A stretch of DNA of 19,535 bases, taken from positions 1-19,535 of the forward strand of contig JAZLFH010000022.1 of assembly GCA_045615705.1 (NCBI GenBank), in the 5' to 3' direction. The notes beneath the pieces are model-generated. The model was not told where the DNA came from and did no database searches. It saw only the letters and a list, made by a program, of their open reading frames with translations. This document shows positions 13,774 through 19,535 of the stretch, piece by piece; positions within the stretch are counted from its first letter, which is position 1; every line of letters begins with the position of its first letter. This DNA comes from JAZLFH01 sp045615705. Its GTDB lineage: Bacteria; Bacillota; Clostridia; UMGS1883. The position numbers and the translations under genes were made by a program.

Positions 13774-15005
13774 ATGTTTTGATTGAAACATCACTCTTTC
13801 CCGAAAAAGATGTAAAAAATCATACAAATGTAACAGAGTTTACTGCAAGAACGGCGGAAAACCTCGCAAAAGAAGGAAATAATGTAGTTGTTATTTACCA
13901 CAAGTGCATTTACCCCCGAACTCTGATTTTTTTATTTAAATTGCTTTCAAAAGTCTATAAAAAAGAAGGACTTTTGAGTTTTTTGTCGCAGTACACGAGA
14001 ACAAAGAACAACAAATATGAAGAAAACGGATATATAGTAATAAGGAAAAGAATTTTAAAAATTTTTCCAAAGACACTGTACACCAAGACACAGATAAAAA
14101 AGCACGCAAGAAGCGATGAAAAAACGCTTAAAGAAATAAATTTTTCGCCCGATATAGTGTACGGCGATTTTATTAATCCTGCTCTTTTTGTTGCACAGGA
14201 AATGAATTTTGATAAAAAAATTCCGATTATTCCCGGACTTCACAATATGGATCTTTTGTATCTTAAAAGAAAATTTACAAAGAAAAGAACCGAAAACGCA
14301 CTTAAAAAAGAAAACTGTGCAATCTTTCATTCGCATACGAAAATGCGTACATTTGACAAAGAGCATTTTAAGATAGAGAGAAAAATTTTTGTTCCGCTCG
14401 GAGTTCGTGATGAAGATATGCCGAGCGAGTGCGAATTCAAAAACAAAGTCAAAAACTTTATTTTTATCGGAAATCTGAACCGAAACAAACAGGCGGATAA
14501 GGTGATAAAAGCATTCGGAAAACTTCAAAGAGATGATATAAGCCTCACAATAATCGGCAAAGGATTTATGGAAGAGGAATTAAAAAAACTTGCCAAAGAG
14601 CAGAAAAACAGTGAAAAAATCCGATTTTTGGGATATATTCCTCAAAAAGAAGTTTTAAAACATTTAGAAAACAGCGACTGTCAAATCTTGATTTCTTCGC
14701 CCGAAACTTTCGGTATGGTCTATGTCGAGGCGATGAGCAGAGGGGTAATTCCCATAGGCTCCAAAAATGAAGGTATTGACGGAGTAATCATAAACGGTGA
14801 AAACGGATTTTTGTGCGAAGCCGGAAACGATGAAGAACTTCTTGAAATACTTAATAAGATGTTTAAAATGGGCGAAGAAGAAATAAAAACTCTTTCGGAA
14901 AATGCCTTTAAAACGGCAAAAAAACTTGCGGATTCCGTTCTTTCAAAAGAACTTTCGGATATTTTTTACCAGGAGATGGAACTATGCCAAAAAGAATTGC
15001 AATAA
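13770..15005 (+). CDS. Glycosyltransferase, GT4-like (second of three)
   Basis: This 411-aa GT-B enzyme has a degenerate N-terminal acceptor domain (TEFTARTAENLAKEG near 21-35). Its C-terminal donor domain is well formed: FIFIGNLNRNKQADKVIKAF, LTIIGKGFMEEEL, and the E-x7-E motif ETFGMVYVEAMSRG near 313-326 that positions the nucleotide sugar. I start at ATG 13770, which overlaps the preceding stop as ATGA; a longer in-frame start at 13740 would run further into the upstream gene and is less likely. The gene's 3' end overlaps the next gene by 22 bp. The sugar specificity is unknown. Confidence 0.85.
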   Translation: MNVLIETSLFPEKDVKNHTNVTEFTARTAENLAKEGNNVVVIYHKCIYPRTLIFLFKLLSKVYKKEGLLSFLSQYTRTKNNKYEENGYIVIRKRILKIFPKTLYTKTQIKKHARSDEKTLKEINFSPDIVYGDFINPALFVAQEMNFDKKIPIIPGLHNMDLLYLKRKFTKKRTENALKKENCAIFHSHTKMRTFDKEHFKIERKIFVPLGVRDEDMPSECEFKNKVKNFIFIGNLNRNKQADKVIKAFGKLQRDDISLTIIGKGFMEEELKKLAKEQKNSEKIRFLGYIPQKEVLKHLENSDCQILISSPETFGMVYVEAMSRGVIPIGSKNEGIDGVIINGENGFLCEAGNDEELLEILNKMFKMGEEEIKTLSENAFKTAKKLADSVLSKELSDIFYQEMELCQKELQ

Positions 15006-16132
15006 TAGTAAGCAGATACCCGACAGAAAAGTCGCCCAAAAATACTTTTGTCGAAAACTTGGTAAACACCTTTTCCGATATGGGAACAGAATGTTTTGTA
15101 ATATGCCCTGTCCCCTATTTCAAAAACGGCGAAAACCTTCCGTACAAAAGATTTGTAAAAACAAACGGCAAAAATACCGTAACGGTGCTGCATCCGAGGT
15201 TTTTGTCTTTGTCAACAAAAAAAATAGGGCCGTTTAAAACGGCGGGGATAACATTTAAAAACTTTACACGCTCAGTCGAAAAAGCGGTAATGTCCATCGA
15301 AAATCTCGATGCACTTTACGGGCATTTTATTTATGCCTCGGGAATGGCAGCAGTGCAAATAGGGAAAAAGCACAATATCCCCTCTTTTTTGGCGAGCGGT
15401 GAGGGTTACGACTATACAATACAGTACTTGGGAGACAAAAAAACAGCAAAACTTTTGGACGGAATTACAGGGGTTGTAAGTGTTTCAACTGAAAACTGCA
15501 AAATGCTTACCGACAGAGTAAACATCCCGATTTCAAAGATAAAAATCTTTCCCAACGGAACAGATATGGAAGTTTTTTATAAAAGGGACAAGGAAAAAAT
15601 GCGTGAAAAGTACAATCTTCCCAAAGATAAATTTATCGTAGGGTGCGTAGCACATTTCAGACCCGGAAAAGGTGCTGACATATTGAGCCGTGCGATAGAC
15701 AAAACCGATGCTTACGGCGTCTTTGTAGGGCTTCCCGGCGAAGCCGAACCAAAGGGAGAAAGGATTCTTTTTAAAGGAACTCTCCCCTATAAAGAAATTC
15801 CCGAAATTCTTTCTGCGTGTGATATATTTGCACTTCCGACCGTCCGTGAGGGAAGTTGTAACGCAATAGTTGAAGCAATGGCTTGTGAACTTCCCGTAAT
15901 AACATCATCATACAGTTTTAACGATGACTTGGTGGACGAAAATAACTCAATCAGAATAGACCCTCTTGATGAAGATAAAATAAAAGATGCTATTATAAAA
16001 CTCCAAAATGATAAGGAATTACAAAGAACTCTTTCAAAAGGTGCAATAAAACGGGCAAAAGAATTGGATGTTAAAAAGAGGGCAAAAGGAATTCTTGACT
16101 TTATAGATGAAAGGATTGAATCCACCAAATGA
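14984..16132 (+). CDS. Glycosyltransferase, GT4-like (third of three)
   Basis: This 382-aa GT-B enzyme shows IIVSRYPTEKSPKNTFVENL at the N-terminus (acceptor domain), a GHFIYASGMAA segment near 104-114, and a donor domain with CVAHFRPGKGADIL. The E-x7-E motif is in REGSCNAIVEAMACELPVI near 287-305. The SD AGGAG lies 8 nt before the ATG, inside the 3' end of the preceding gene (22-bp overlap). The stop overlaps the acetyltransferase start as ATGA. Coupled expression with the other four genes suggests consecutive additions to one glycan. Confidence 0.87.
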   Translation: MPKRIAIIVSRYPTEKSPKNTFVENLVNTFSDMGTECFVICPVPYFKNGENLPYKRFVKTNGKNTVTVLHPRFLSLSTKKIGPFKTAGITFKNFTRSVEKAVMSIENLDALYGHFIYASGMAAVQIGKKHNIPSFLASGEGYDYTIQYLGDKKTAKLLDGITGVVSVSTENCKMLTDRVNIPISKIKIFPNGTDMEVFYKRDKEKMREKYNLPKDKFIVGCVAHFRPGKGADILSRAIDKTDAYGVFVGLPGEAEPKGERILFKGTLPYKEIPEILSACDIFALPTVREGSCNAIVEAMACELPVITSSYSFNDDLVDENNSIRIDPLDEDKIKDAIIKLQNDKELQRTLSKGAIKRAKELDVKKRAKGILDFIDERIESTK

Positions 16133-16659
16133 TAGAGACTAAAAAAGACTACAAATATTATCTGCTAAAAGACAAAGAGATGATTTGTCGCTATGGAGCC
16201 GACAAGAAAAAACTTTTTCTGAACGGAATATATAAATTTGAAAGACTTCTCAGAAAGTGCGAATATTATAAAAATTGCAGAAAAGATATCTTGGGGAAAG
16301 TGTATTTTCTCTATCTGAGATATAAATACAACAAAGAATGTGTAAAATACGGATTTACAATTCCTTTTAACGCCTTTAAAGAGGGGCTTTCCATTGCTCA
16401 CAGGGGAACAATTGTTGTAAATTCAAAAGCCAGAATCGGGAAAAACTGCCGAATTCATGCAGATGTAAATATCGGAGAAGCAAAAGGTGGATACCCCACA
16501 ATCGGCGACAATGTTTACATTGGTCCGGGAGCAAAAATTTTTGGAAATATCACACTTGGCGACAACATTGTAATAGGTGCAAATGCGGTTGTAAACAAAA
16601 GTTTTGATGAAGGAACCATTGCGGGAGTGCCGGCAAAGAGGATAGATGTAAAAATTTGA
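16129..16659 (+). CDS. Hexapeptide-repeat O-acetyltransferase (CysE/polysaccharide type)
   Basis: This 176-aa protein has a helical N-terminal half with several Cys and Tyr residues. A left-handed beta-helix follows: SIAHRGTIVVN, ARIGKNCRIHADVNIGEAKGG, TIGDNVYIGPGAKIFGNITL, GDNIVIGANAVVNKS, ending in the usual AGVPAKRI. The fold and the His in AHRG are shared by serine acetyltransferases and by sugar O-acetyltransferases of exopolysaccharide loci. As the last gene of a glycan operon it most likely acetylates a sugar, but CysE activity cannot be ruled out. It starts within the stop codon of the third glycosyltransferase and is followed by a terminator. Confidence 0.82.
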   Translation: MIETKKDYKYYLLKDKEMICRYGADKKKLFLNGIYKFERLLRKCEYYKNCRKDILGKVYFLYLRYKYNKECVKYGFTIPFNAFKEGLSIAHRGTIVVNSKARIGKNCRIHADVNIGEAKGGYPTIGDNVYIGPGAKIFGNITLGDNIVIGANAVVNKSFDEGTIAGVPAKRIDVKI

Positions 16660-16701
16660 CGATAAAAAATCTTAATTAAATATATTTTATACAATGCCTA
16701 A

Positions 16702-16736
16702 CCAAGGAGTACCTTTGTATTCCTTGGCTTTTTTTG
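16702..16736 (+). terminator. Intrinsic terminator of the glycan cluster
   Basis: CCAAGGA pairs with TCCTTGG, with an inner TAC/GTA extension across a G-T wobble, and the hairpin is followed by CTTTTTTTG. It lies 42 bp after the acetyltransferase stop. Confidence 0.88.
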
Positions 16737-16781
16737 TTTTAGTGTTCTAAACGCCTCTTTAAATTATGTATTTTCCCTTCT

Positions 16782-16788
16782 TTCGACA
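16782..16788 (-). promoter_or_regulatory. Spo0A box upstream of spoIIAA
   Basis: The minus strand reads TGTCGAA, an exact match to the 0A-box core, within TTTGTCGAAA. It lies 71 bp before the spoIIAA start. A -10-like TATTAT (16804-16809) follows 15 bp after TCGACA (16783-16788), so Spo0A~P could activate from a site overlapping the -35, as at B. subtilis spoIIG. I could not make a convincing sigma-H promoter call. Confidence 0.6.
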
Positions 16789-16859
16789 AACAATCCTATT
16801 CCATATTATGTAAAAAAGTGGTAAAATAAAGCAAAACAAGGAAAGGACTGAATAAAAAA

Positions 16860-17213
16860 ATGAAATTAGAATTTACGATGTATTCTCAATCTCTTGCGGT
16901 AAAACTTTTCGGCGAACTCGACCAACATGCTTGTTCACAGATAAAGCATAAGATTGATGTTGAGATAGAGAATGCGGGGAAAAGAAATCTTATTTTTGAT
17001 TTAAGCGGAGTCGATATGATGGATTCGTCCGGAATAGGACTTATGATAGGAAGATACAAAAAACTTCGCAGCATAGGCGGAAAAGTGGTGGCATCGGGAG
17101 CGTCCGGCGGAGTAAGACGAGTTATAGACCTTTCCGGCATCACAAAAATAATTCCTCTTTACCAAGTGGTTGACGAAGCCGTGATGGAACTTGATATGAA
17201 GGAGGAATTTTAG
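16860..17213 (+). CDS. spoIIAA: Anti-sigma-F factor antagonist SpoIIAA
   Basis: This STAS-domain protein frees sigma-F from SpoIIAB in the forespore. When unphosphorylated it binds SpoIIAB-ADP; SpoIIAB phosphorylates it and SpoIIE reverses this. The 117-aa length is that of the family. The regulatory serine is Ser57 in MMDSSGIGLMIGRYK (53-67), equivalent to Ser58 of B. subtilis. GELDQHACSQIK (18-29) and the C-terminal IDLSGITKIIPLY also match. The SD AAGGAAAGGA lies about 12 nt before the ATG, a rather long spacing. It is the first gene of the spoIIA operon, its stop overlapping the GTG start of spoIIAB. Confidence 0.95.
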   Translation: MKLEFTMYSQSLAVKLFGELDQHACSQIKHKIDVEIENAGKRNLIFDLSGVDMMDSSGIGLMIGRYKKLRSIGGKVVASGASGGVRRVIDLSGITKIIPLYQVVDEAVMELDMKEEF

Positions 17214-17629
17214 TGAACAATTATATGAAAACGGAATTTTTGGCAAAGTCCGTAAACGAAGGATTTATAAGGGTTTCGGCATCTGCTTTCATATCGAGTT
17301 TAGATCCTACGATAGAAGATTTGGCGGACATTAAAACCGCACTTTCCGAAGCGGTTACAAATGCGATAGTTCACGCTTATCCCGATGAATGCGGGAAAAT
17401 CATTGTCGAAATGGAAATAAAGGGCAGAAGTATCTGTATAAGCGTAAAGGATTTTGGAATAGGGATAGATGATGTAGCCCAGGCGAGAAAACCTCTTTTT
17501 ACGACAAAACCCGATTTAGAGCGAAGCGGAATGGGGTTTACTGTAATGGAAAGTTTTATGGATACGCTACATATAATATCAACACCTAAACAAGGAACAA
17601 CCGTCATTATGACAAAGAAGTTGAAGTAG
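17213..17629 (+). CDS. spoIIAB: Anti-sigma-F factor / serine kinase SpoIIAB
   Basis: SpoIIAB holds sigma-F inactive and phosphorylates SpoIIAA. It is a GHKL ATPase-fold kinase of 138 aa, with N box SEAVTNAIVHAY (45-56), G1 box DFGIGIDD (80-87) and G2 box ERSGMGFTVM (103-112). Translation starts at GTG 17213, whose G is the last base of the spoIIAA stop TAG; GGAGG lies 7 nt upstream. An in-frame ATG four codons in lacks its own SD. Overlap coupling fits the need for matched amounts of SpoIIAA and SpoIIAB. Confidence 0.95.
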   Translation: MNNYMKTEFLAKSVNEGFIRVSASAFISSLDPTIEDLADIKTALSEAVTNAIVHAYPDECGKIIVEMEIKGRSICISVKDFGIGIDDVAQARKPLFTTKPDLERSGMGFTVMESFMDTLHIISTPKQGTTVIMTKKLK

Positions 17630-17636
17630 GTGCGAA

Positions 17637-18347
17637 GTGGAAAAAACTTTTTTGGATAAAATAGAAAGGGCAAAAAAAGGCGACAAAGATGCACTTTCAA
17701 CGCTTACAAAGGAGAATATGCCACTTGTTTTTTCAATTGCAAAAAGATATTTCCAAAGGCGAACAGACCAAAGCGAGGACCTGCTTCAAATAGGAGCGAT
17801 AGGACTTATAAAAGCAATAAAAAATTTTGATGCGTCACTGGGGTATGAGTTTTCTACTTATGCGTTTTCTCTCATTTCGGGAGAAATAAAAAGATATTTA
17901 CGAGACGACTCAATAATTCGTGTTTCAAGGGGACAAAAGGAATTGAGTCAAAAGGTAAAAAATGCAATGGAGGAACTTTTAAAAAAAGGCGACTCCCCTA
18001 CTCTTTGTGATGTTGCAAAATATCTCGGCAAAGATTTGTACGAAGTAACAGAGGCACTTTGTGCAACAAGCCCCGTGGAGTCAATTTTTGCCGAAAAAGA
18101 GGGAGATGAGTACACTCTTCCCGTTTGCGAAGAGTCAAAAGAGGAGGAAATCCTTTTAAAGATTGCAACAAGCGATGCTATTGAAAAACTGCCGGCGAAA
18201 GAGAAAAAAATCATAATACTGAGATACTACAAGTCAAAAACACAAAAAGAAATTGCGGAAGTGTTCGGAATAAGCCAGGTACAAGTTTCCCGCATAGAGA
18301 AGAAGGCTCTTTCAAACTTGAAAACATTCCTTAAAGATGCATTGTAA
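17637..18347 (+). CDS. sigF: Forespore sigma factor SigF
   Basis: Sigma-F is the first compartment-specific sigma factor of sporulation, active in the forespore once SpoIIAB releases it. The 236-aa chain has sigma region 2 (about 26-97, with EDLLQIGAIGLIKAIKNFD and FSTYAFSLISGEIKRYLRD), region 3 (about 100-145) and a region 4 HTH (about 182-232, KTQKEIAEVFGISQVQVSRIE). The start is GTG at 17637, 7 nt after the spoIIAB stop, with a weak AGGTG upstream that may keep expression low. There is no clear terminator in the gap that follows. Confidence 0.95.
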   Translation: MEKTFLDKIERAKKGDKDALSTLTKENMPLVFSIAKRYFQRRTDQSEDLLQIGAIGLIKAIKNFDASLGYEFSTYAFSLISGEIKRYLRDDSIIRVSRGQKELSQKVKNAMEELLKKGDSPTLCDVAKYLGKDLYEVTEALCATSPVESIFAEKEGDEYTLPVCEESKEEEILLKIATSDAIEKLPAKEKKIIILRYYKSKTQKEIAEVFGISQVQVSRIEKKALSNLKTFLKDAL

Positions 18348-18696
18348 TAAAATGTAAGTGCAGTTACCAAAATTGAAAAAATTATACAATTATGTAAATC
18401 AAAAAGAACATAATTACAGAAGAAAAGTTCACATAATTCTTTGAAAATATGAAAAAATCACCTTGATTTTATGCTTTTTAACAGACTTTTTAACATTTTC
18501 AACAGGTTAAAGGGCAAAATTACAGTAAACCTGTTGAAAACTCAAAAAGTACATAAAACAGGCAAAAAACAGGTTTACAAAAATTATTTCAACTTATTTC
18601 CAATTAGTGAAAAATTTTGACAAATAAAATAACTTGGTGTTGATTTTTGTAAAAAAAGGAGTATAATTGAAACATAAAATATTTGGAGGTACTAAA
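18348..18696. other. 349-bp AT-rich gap with three mutually exclusive pairing arms
   Basis: No gene is seen. TTTTCAACAGGTT (18496-18508) is a perfect 13-bp inverted repeat of AACCTGTTGAAAA (18528-18540). The middle arm can instead pair over 11 bp (GTAAACCTGTT, 18525-18535) with AACAGGTTTAC (18568-18578). No T-run follows either hairpin. The remainder is A/T-rich sequence, and the promoter of the DUF1858 gene lies at the right end. Confidence 0.6.
18640..18667 (+). promoter_or_regulatory. Promoter of the DUF1858-mscL pair
   Basis: TTGATT (18640-18645) and TATAAT (18662-18667) are 16 bp apart. Transcription would start near 18674, 23 nt before the DUF1858 start. A nearby TTGACA (18617-18622) has no correctly spaced -10. 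Confidence 0.6.
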
Positions 18697-18900
18697 ATGA
18701 AACAGGTTACAAAAGACACAATAGTTATTGATGTTTTGAAACTTGACGAAGGAACGGCACCGTTCTTTTTTGAAATCGGAATGCACTGTTTGGGCTGTCC
18801 GGCATCAAGCGGAGAGAGCATAGAGGAAGCGTGCCGTGTTCACGGTGTTGACGCAGATGCTTTGGTCACGCGTATAAATGAGTATTTAAAAGATAAATAA
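18697..18900 (+). CDS. DUF1858 redox-disulfide domain protein
   Basis: This small cytoplasmic protein of the hybrid-cluster-protein-associated redox disulfide family (DUF1858) is common in anaerobes. The family function is not settled. The 67-aa chain is the bare domain: VLKLDEGTAPFFFEIGMHCLGC (13-34) followed by PASSGESIEEAC (35-46), with the Cys31-x2-Cys34 pair and a further Cys46. The ATG at 18697 follows GGAGG with the right spacing. An in-frame ATG at 18667 overlaps the -10 box and is excluded. It lies 19 bp upstream of mscL and is probably co-transcribed with it. Confidence 0.87.
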   Translation: MKQVTKDTIVIDVLKLDEGTAPFFFEIGMHCLGCPASSGESIEEACRVHGVDADALVTRINEYLKDK

Positions 18901-18919
18901 GCGGAAAAAGGGTGAAATT

Positions 18920-19327
18920 ATGAAAAAGTTTTTAAGAGAATTTCGTGAATTTGCGATAAAGGGCAATGTTATAGACCTTGCAGTCGGCGTTATCATAGGC
19001 GGAGCGTTCCAGAGTGTTATTTCCTCTTTGGTCGCAGATATATTCTCGCCTATCATCGGACTTTTCGCAAAAAAAGATTTCTCGTCTTGGGAAATTAATG
19101 TTTTGGATGTTTCGATTAAGTACGGTTCGTTTTTAACCGCATTTGTAAACTTCCTTATCATGGCGTTTGTTGTATTTTTGATTATCAGAGGAATAAACAG
19201 ACTTTCTGCCATCGGAAGAAAGGAAGAAATAAAAGAGCCGGATACGAAAACTTGTCCGTATTGCCAAAGCACGATTTCAATAAAGGCTACACGCTGCCCG
19301 CACTGCACATCCGAACTTGAACAGTAA
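18920..19327 (+). CDS. mscL: Large-conductance mechanosensitive channel MscL with zinc-ribbon tail
   Basis: MscL is a homo-oligomeric membrane channel that opens under high membrane tension to release solutes after osmotic downshock. The 135-aa chain starts with the amphipathic N-terminal helix and gate helix (FREFAIKGNVIDLAVGVIIG, 8-27). TM1 (about 16-45) follows, then a periplasmic loop (about 50-68) and TM2 (about 70-95). The usual cytoplasmic helical tail is replaced or extended by a zinc ribbon with Cys112, Cys115, Cys126 and Cys129 (CPYC and CPHC). The SD AGGGTG lies 7 nt before the ATG. The gene follows the DUF1858 gene and ends before a strong terminator. Confidence 0.95.
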   Translation: MKKFLREFREFAIKGNVIDLAVGVIIGGAFQSVISSLVADIFSPIIGLFAKKDFSSWEINVLDVSIKYGSFLTAFVNFLIMAFVVFLIIRGINRLSAIGRKEEIKEPDTKTCPYCQSTISIKATRCPHCTSELEQ

Positions 19328-19368
19328 AATCCTTACGGCGTGATGATTTTTGGTGAATAGTTGTACTT

Positions 19369-19407
19369 GGGGATGTAAAAAAGTCAATTTTTACATCCCC
19401 TTTTTTT
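19369..19407 (+). terminator. Intrinsic terminator of mscL
   Basis: GGGGATGTAAAAA (19369-19381) pairs with TTTTTACATCCCC (19388-19400), and seven T follow. The hairpin core is nearly the same as that of the serS terminator. The T-run also forms the 5' half of the first arm of the adjoining repeat copy. Confidence 0.92.
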
Positions 19408-19535
19408 GGGCGACTAAAAAAGCGTGCAGAACGAACAAACTGAACCCGAAGGCGTACGAAGGTACTCCGAGAGGTGAAGTTTGTCCGCAGCATAAAGAAT
19501 TGGTTTTATTAAGTTTTGTAAAGAACCGAGTTTTT
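19401..19535 (+). repeat. Nested-hairpin repeat, copy 5 (5'-truncated, runs to window end)
   Basis: The leader unit and the 5' half of the outer stem are missing; the mscL terminator stands in their place. The core from GGGCGAC through GCATAAAG (19490-19497) is otherwise close to copy 3. Its second arm has one A-C mismatch (CGAACAAACT with AGTTTGTCCG). The tail (19498-19535) matches the tail of copy 3 and ends in ACCGAGTTTTT at the edge of the window. Confidence 0.8.

Noticed and set aside
18348..18661. Replication origin (oriC)
   Set aside because: The gap is AT-rich and has TTTTCAACAGG-like repeats, but there is no exact TTATCCACA DnaA box and no dnaA, dnaN, rpmH or gyr gene nearby. Kept only as a weak possibility in the findings.
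132..19497. CRISPR array
   Set aside because: The copies are far apart, longer than CRISPR repeats, and not separated by regular spacers. No cas gene is present.

Overview
The window looks like a piece of chromosome from a low-GC, anaerobic, endospore-forming member of the Bacillota, class Clostridia. The grounds are a complete spoIIAA-spoIIAB-sigF operon, an oxygen-sensitive class III ribonucleotide reductase, a reverse-type rubrerythrin, a DUF1858 redox protein, strong AGGAGG-type ribosome binding sites, and a parA-parB-(small membrane protein)-serS order. I cannot name a genus from the sequence alone.

Layout. Positions 1-710 hold no convincing gene but carry two copies of a large nested-hairpin repeat, one on each strand. 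From 712 to about 6700 everything reads on the minus strand: an 83-aa protein of unknown function, a 63-bp remnant of the rubrerythrin 3' end, a HinP1I-like restriction endonuclease and its C5-cytosine methyltransferase, intact rubrerythrin, a DUF1275 membrane protein, and nrdD with a fused C-terminal redoxin domain. The restriction-modification pair is bracketed by the 63-bp direct repeat (62/63 identical), which suggests insertion with a long target duplication. The nrdD promoter carries two candidate NrdR boxes exactly 31 bp apart.

From 6779 genes read plus: a HAD phosphatase, then (after a doubtful minus-strand ORF) parA-parB, a membrane-anchored coiled-coil protein and serS. Two parS-like 16-mers, exact reverse complements of each other, flank parAB, and the first one contains the apparent parA -35 box. 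After serS, 635 bp hold a terminator and two more repeat copies. Then follows a five-gene glycan cluster with translational coupling (phosphoglycosyl transferase, three GT4-like glycosyltransferases, one hexapeptide O-acetyltransferase) with its own promoter and terminator. Next is the spoIIA operon, preceded by a Spo0A-box match. A 349-bp AT-rich gap with three mutually exclusive pairing arms follows, then a DUF1858 protein and an mscL with a C-terminal zinc ribbon. The window ends inside another repeat copy.

The most unusual item is the repeat: five copies in 19.5 kb, with an outer stem, two inner arms and three mini-hairpins. Between copies the stems change sequence yet keep pairing, and one copy has an extra hairpin inserted at the junction. 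This points to selection on folded RNA or single-stranded DNA rather than on protein. I do not recognise it as a named family.
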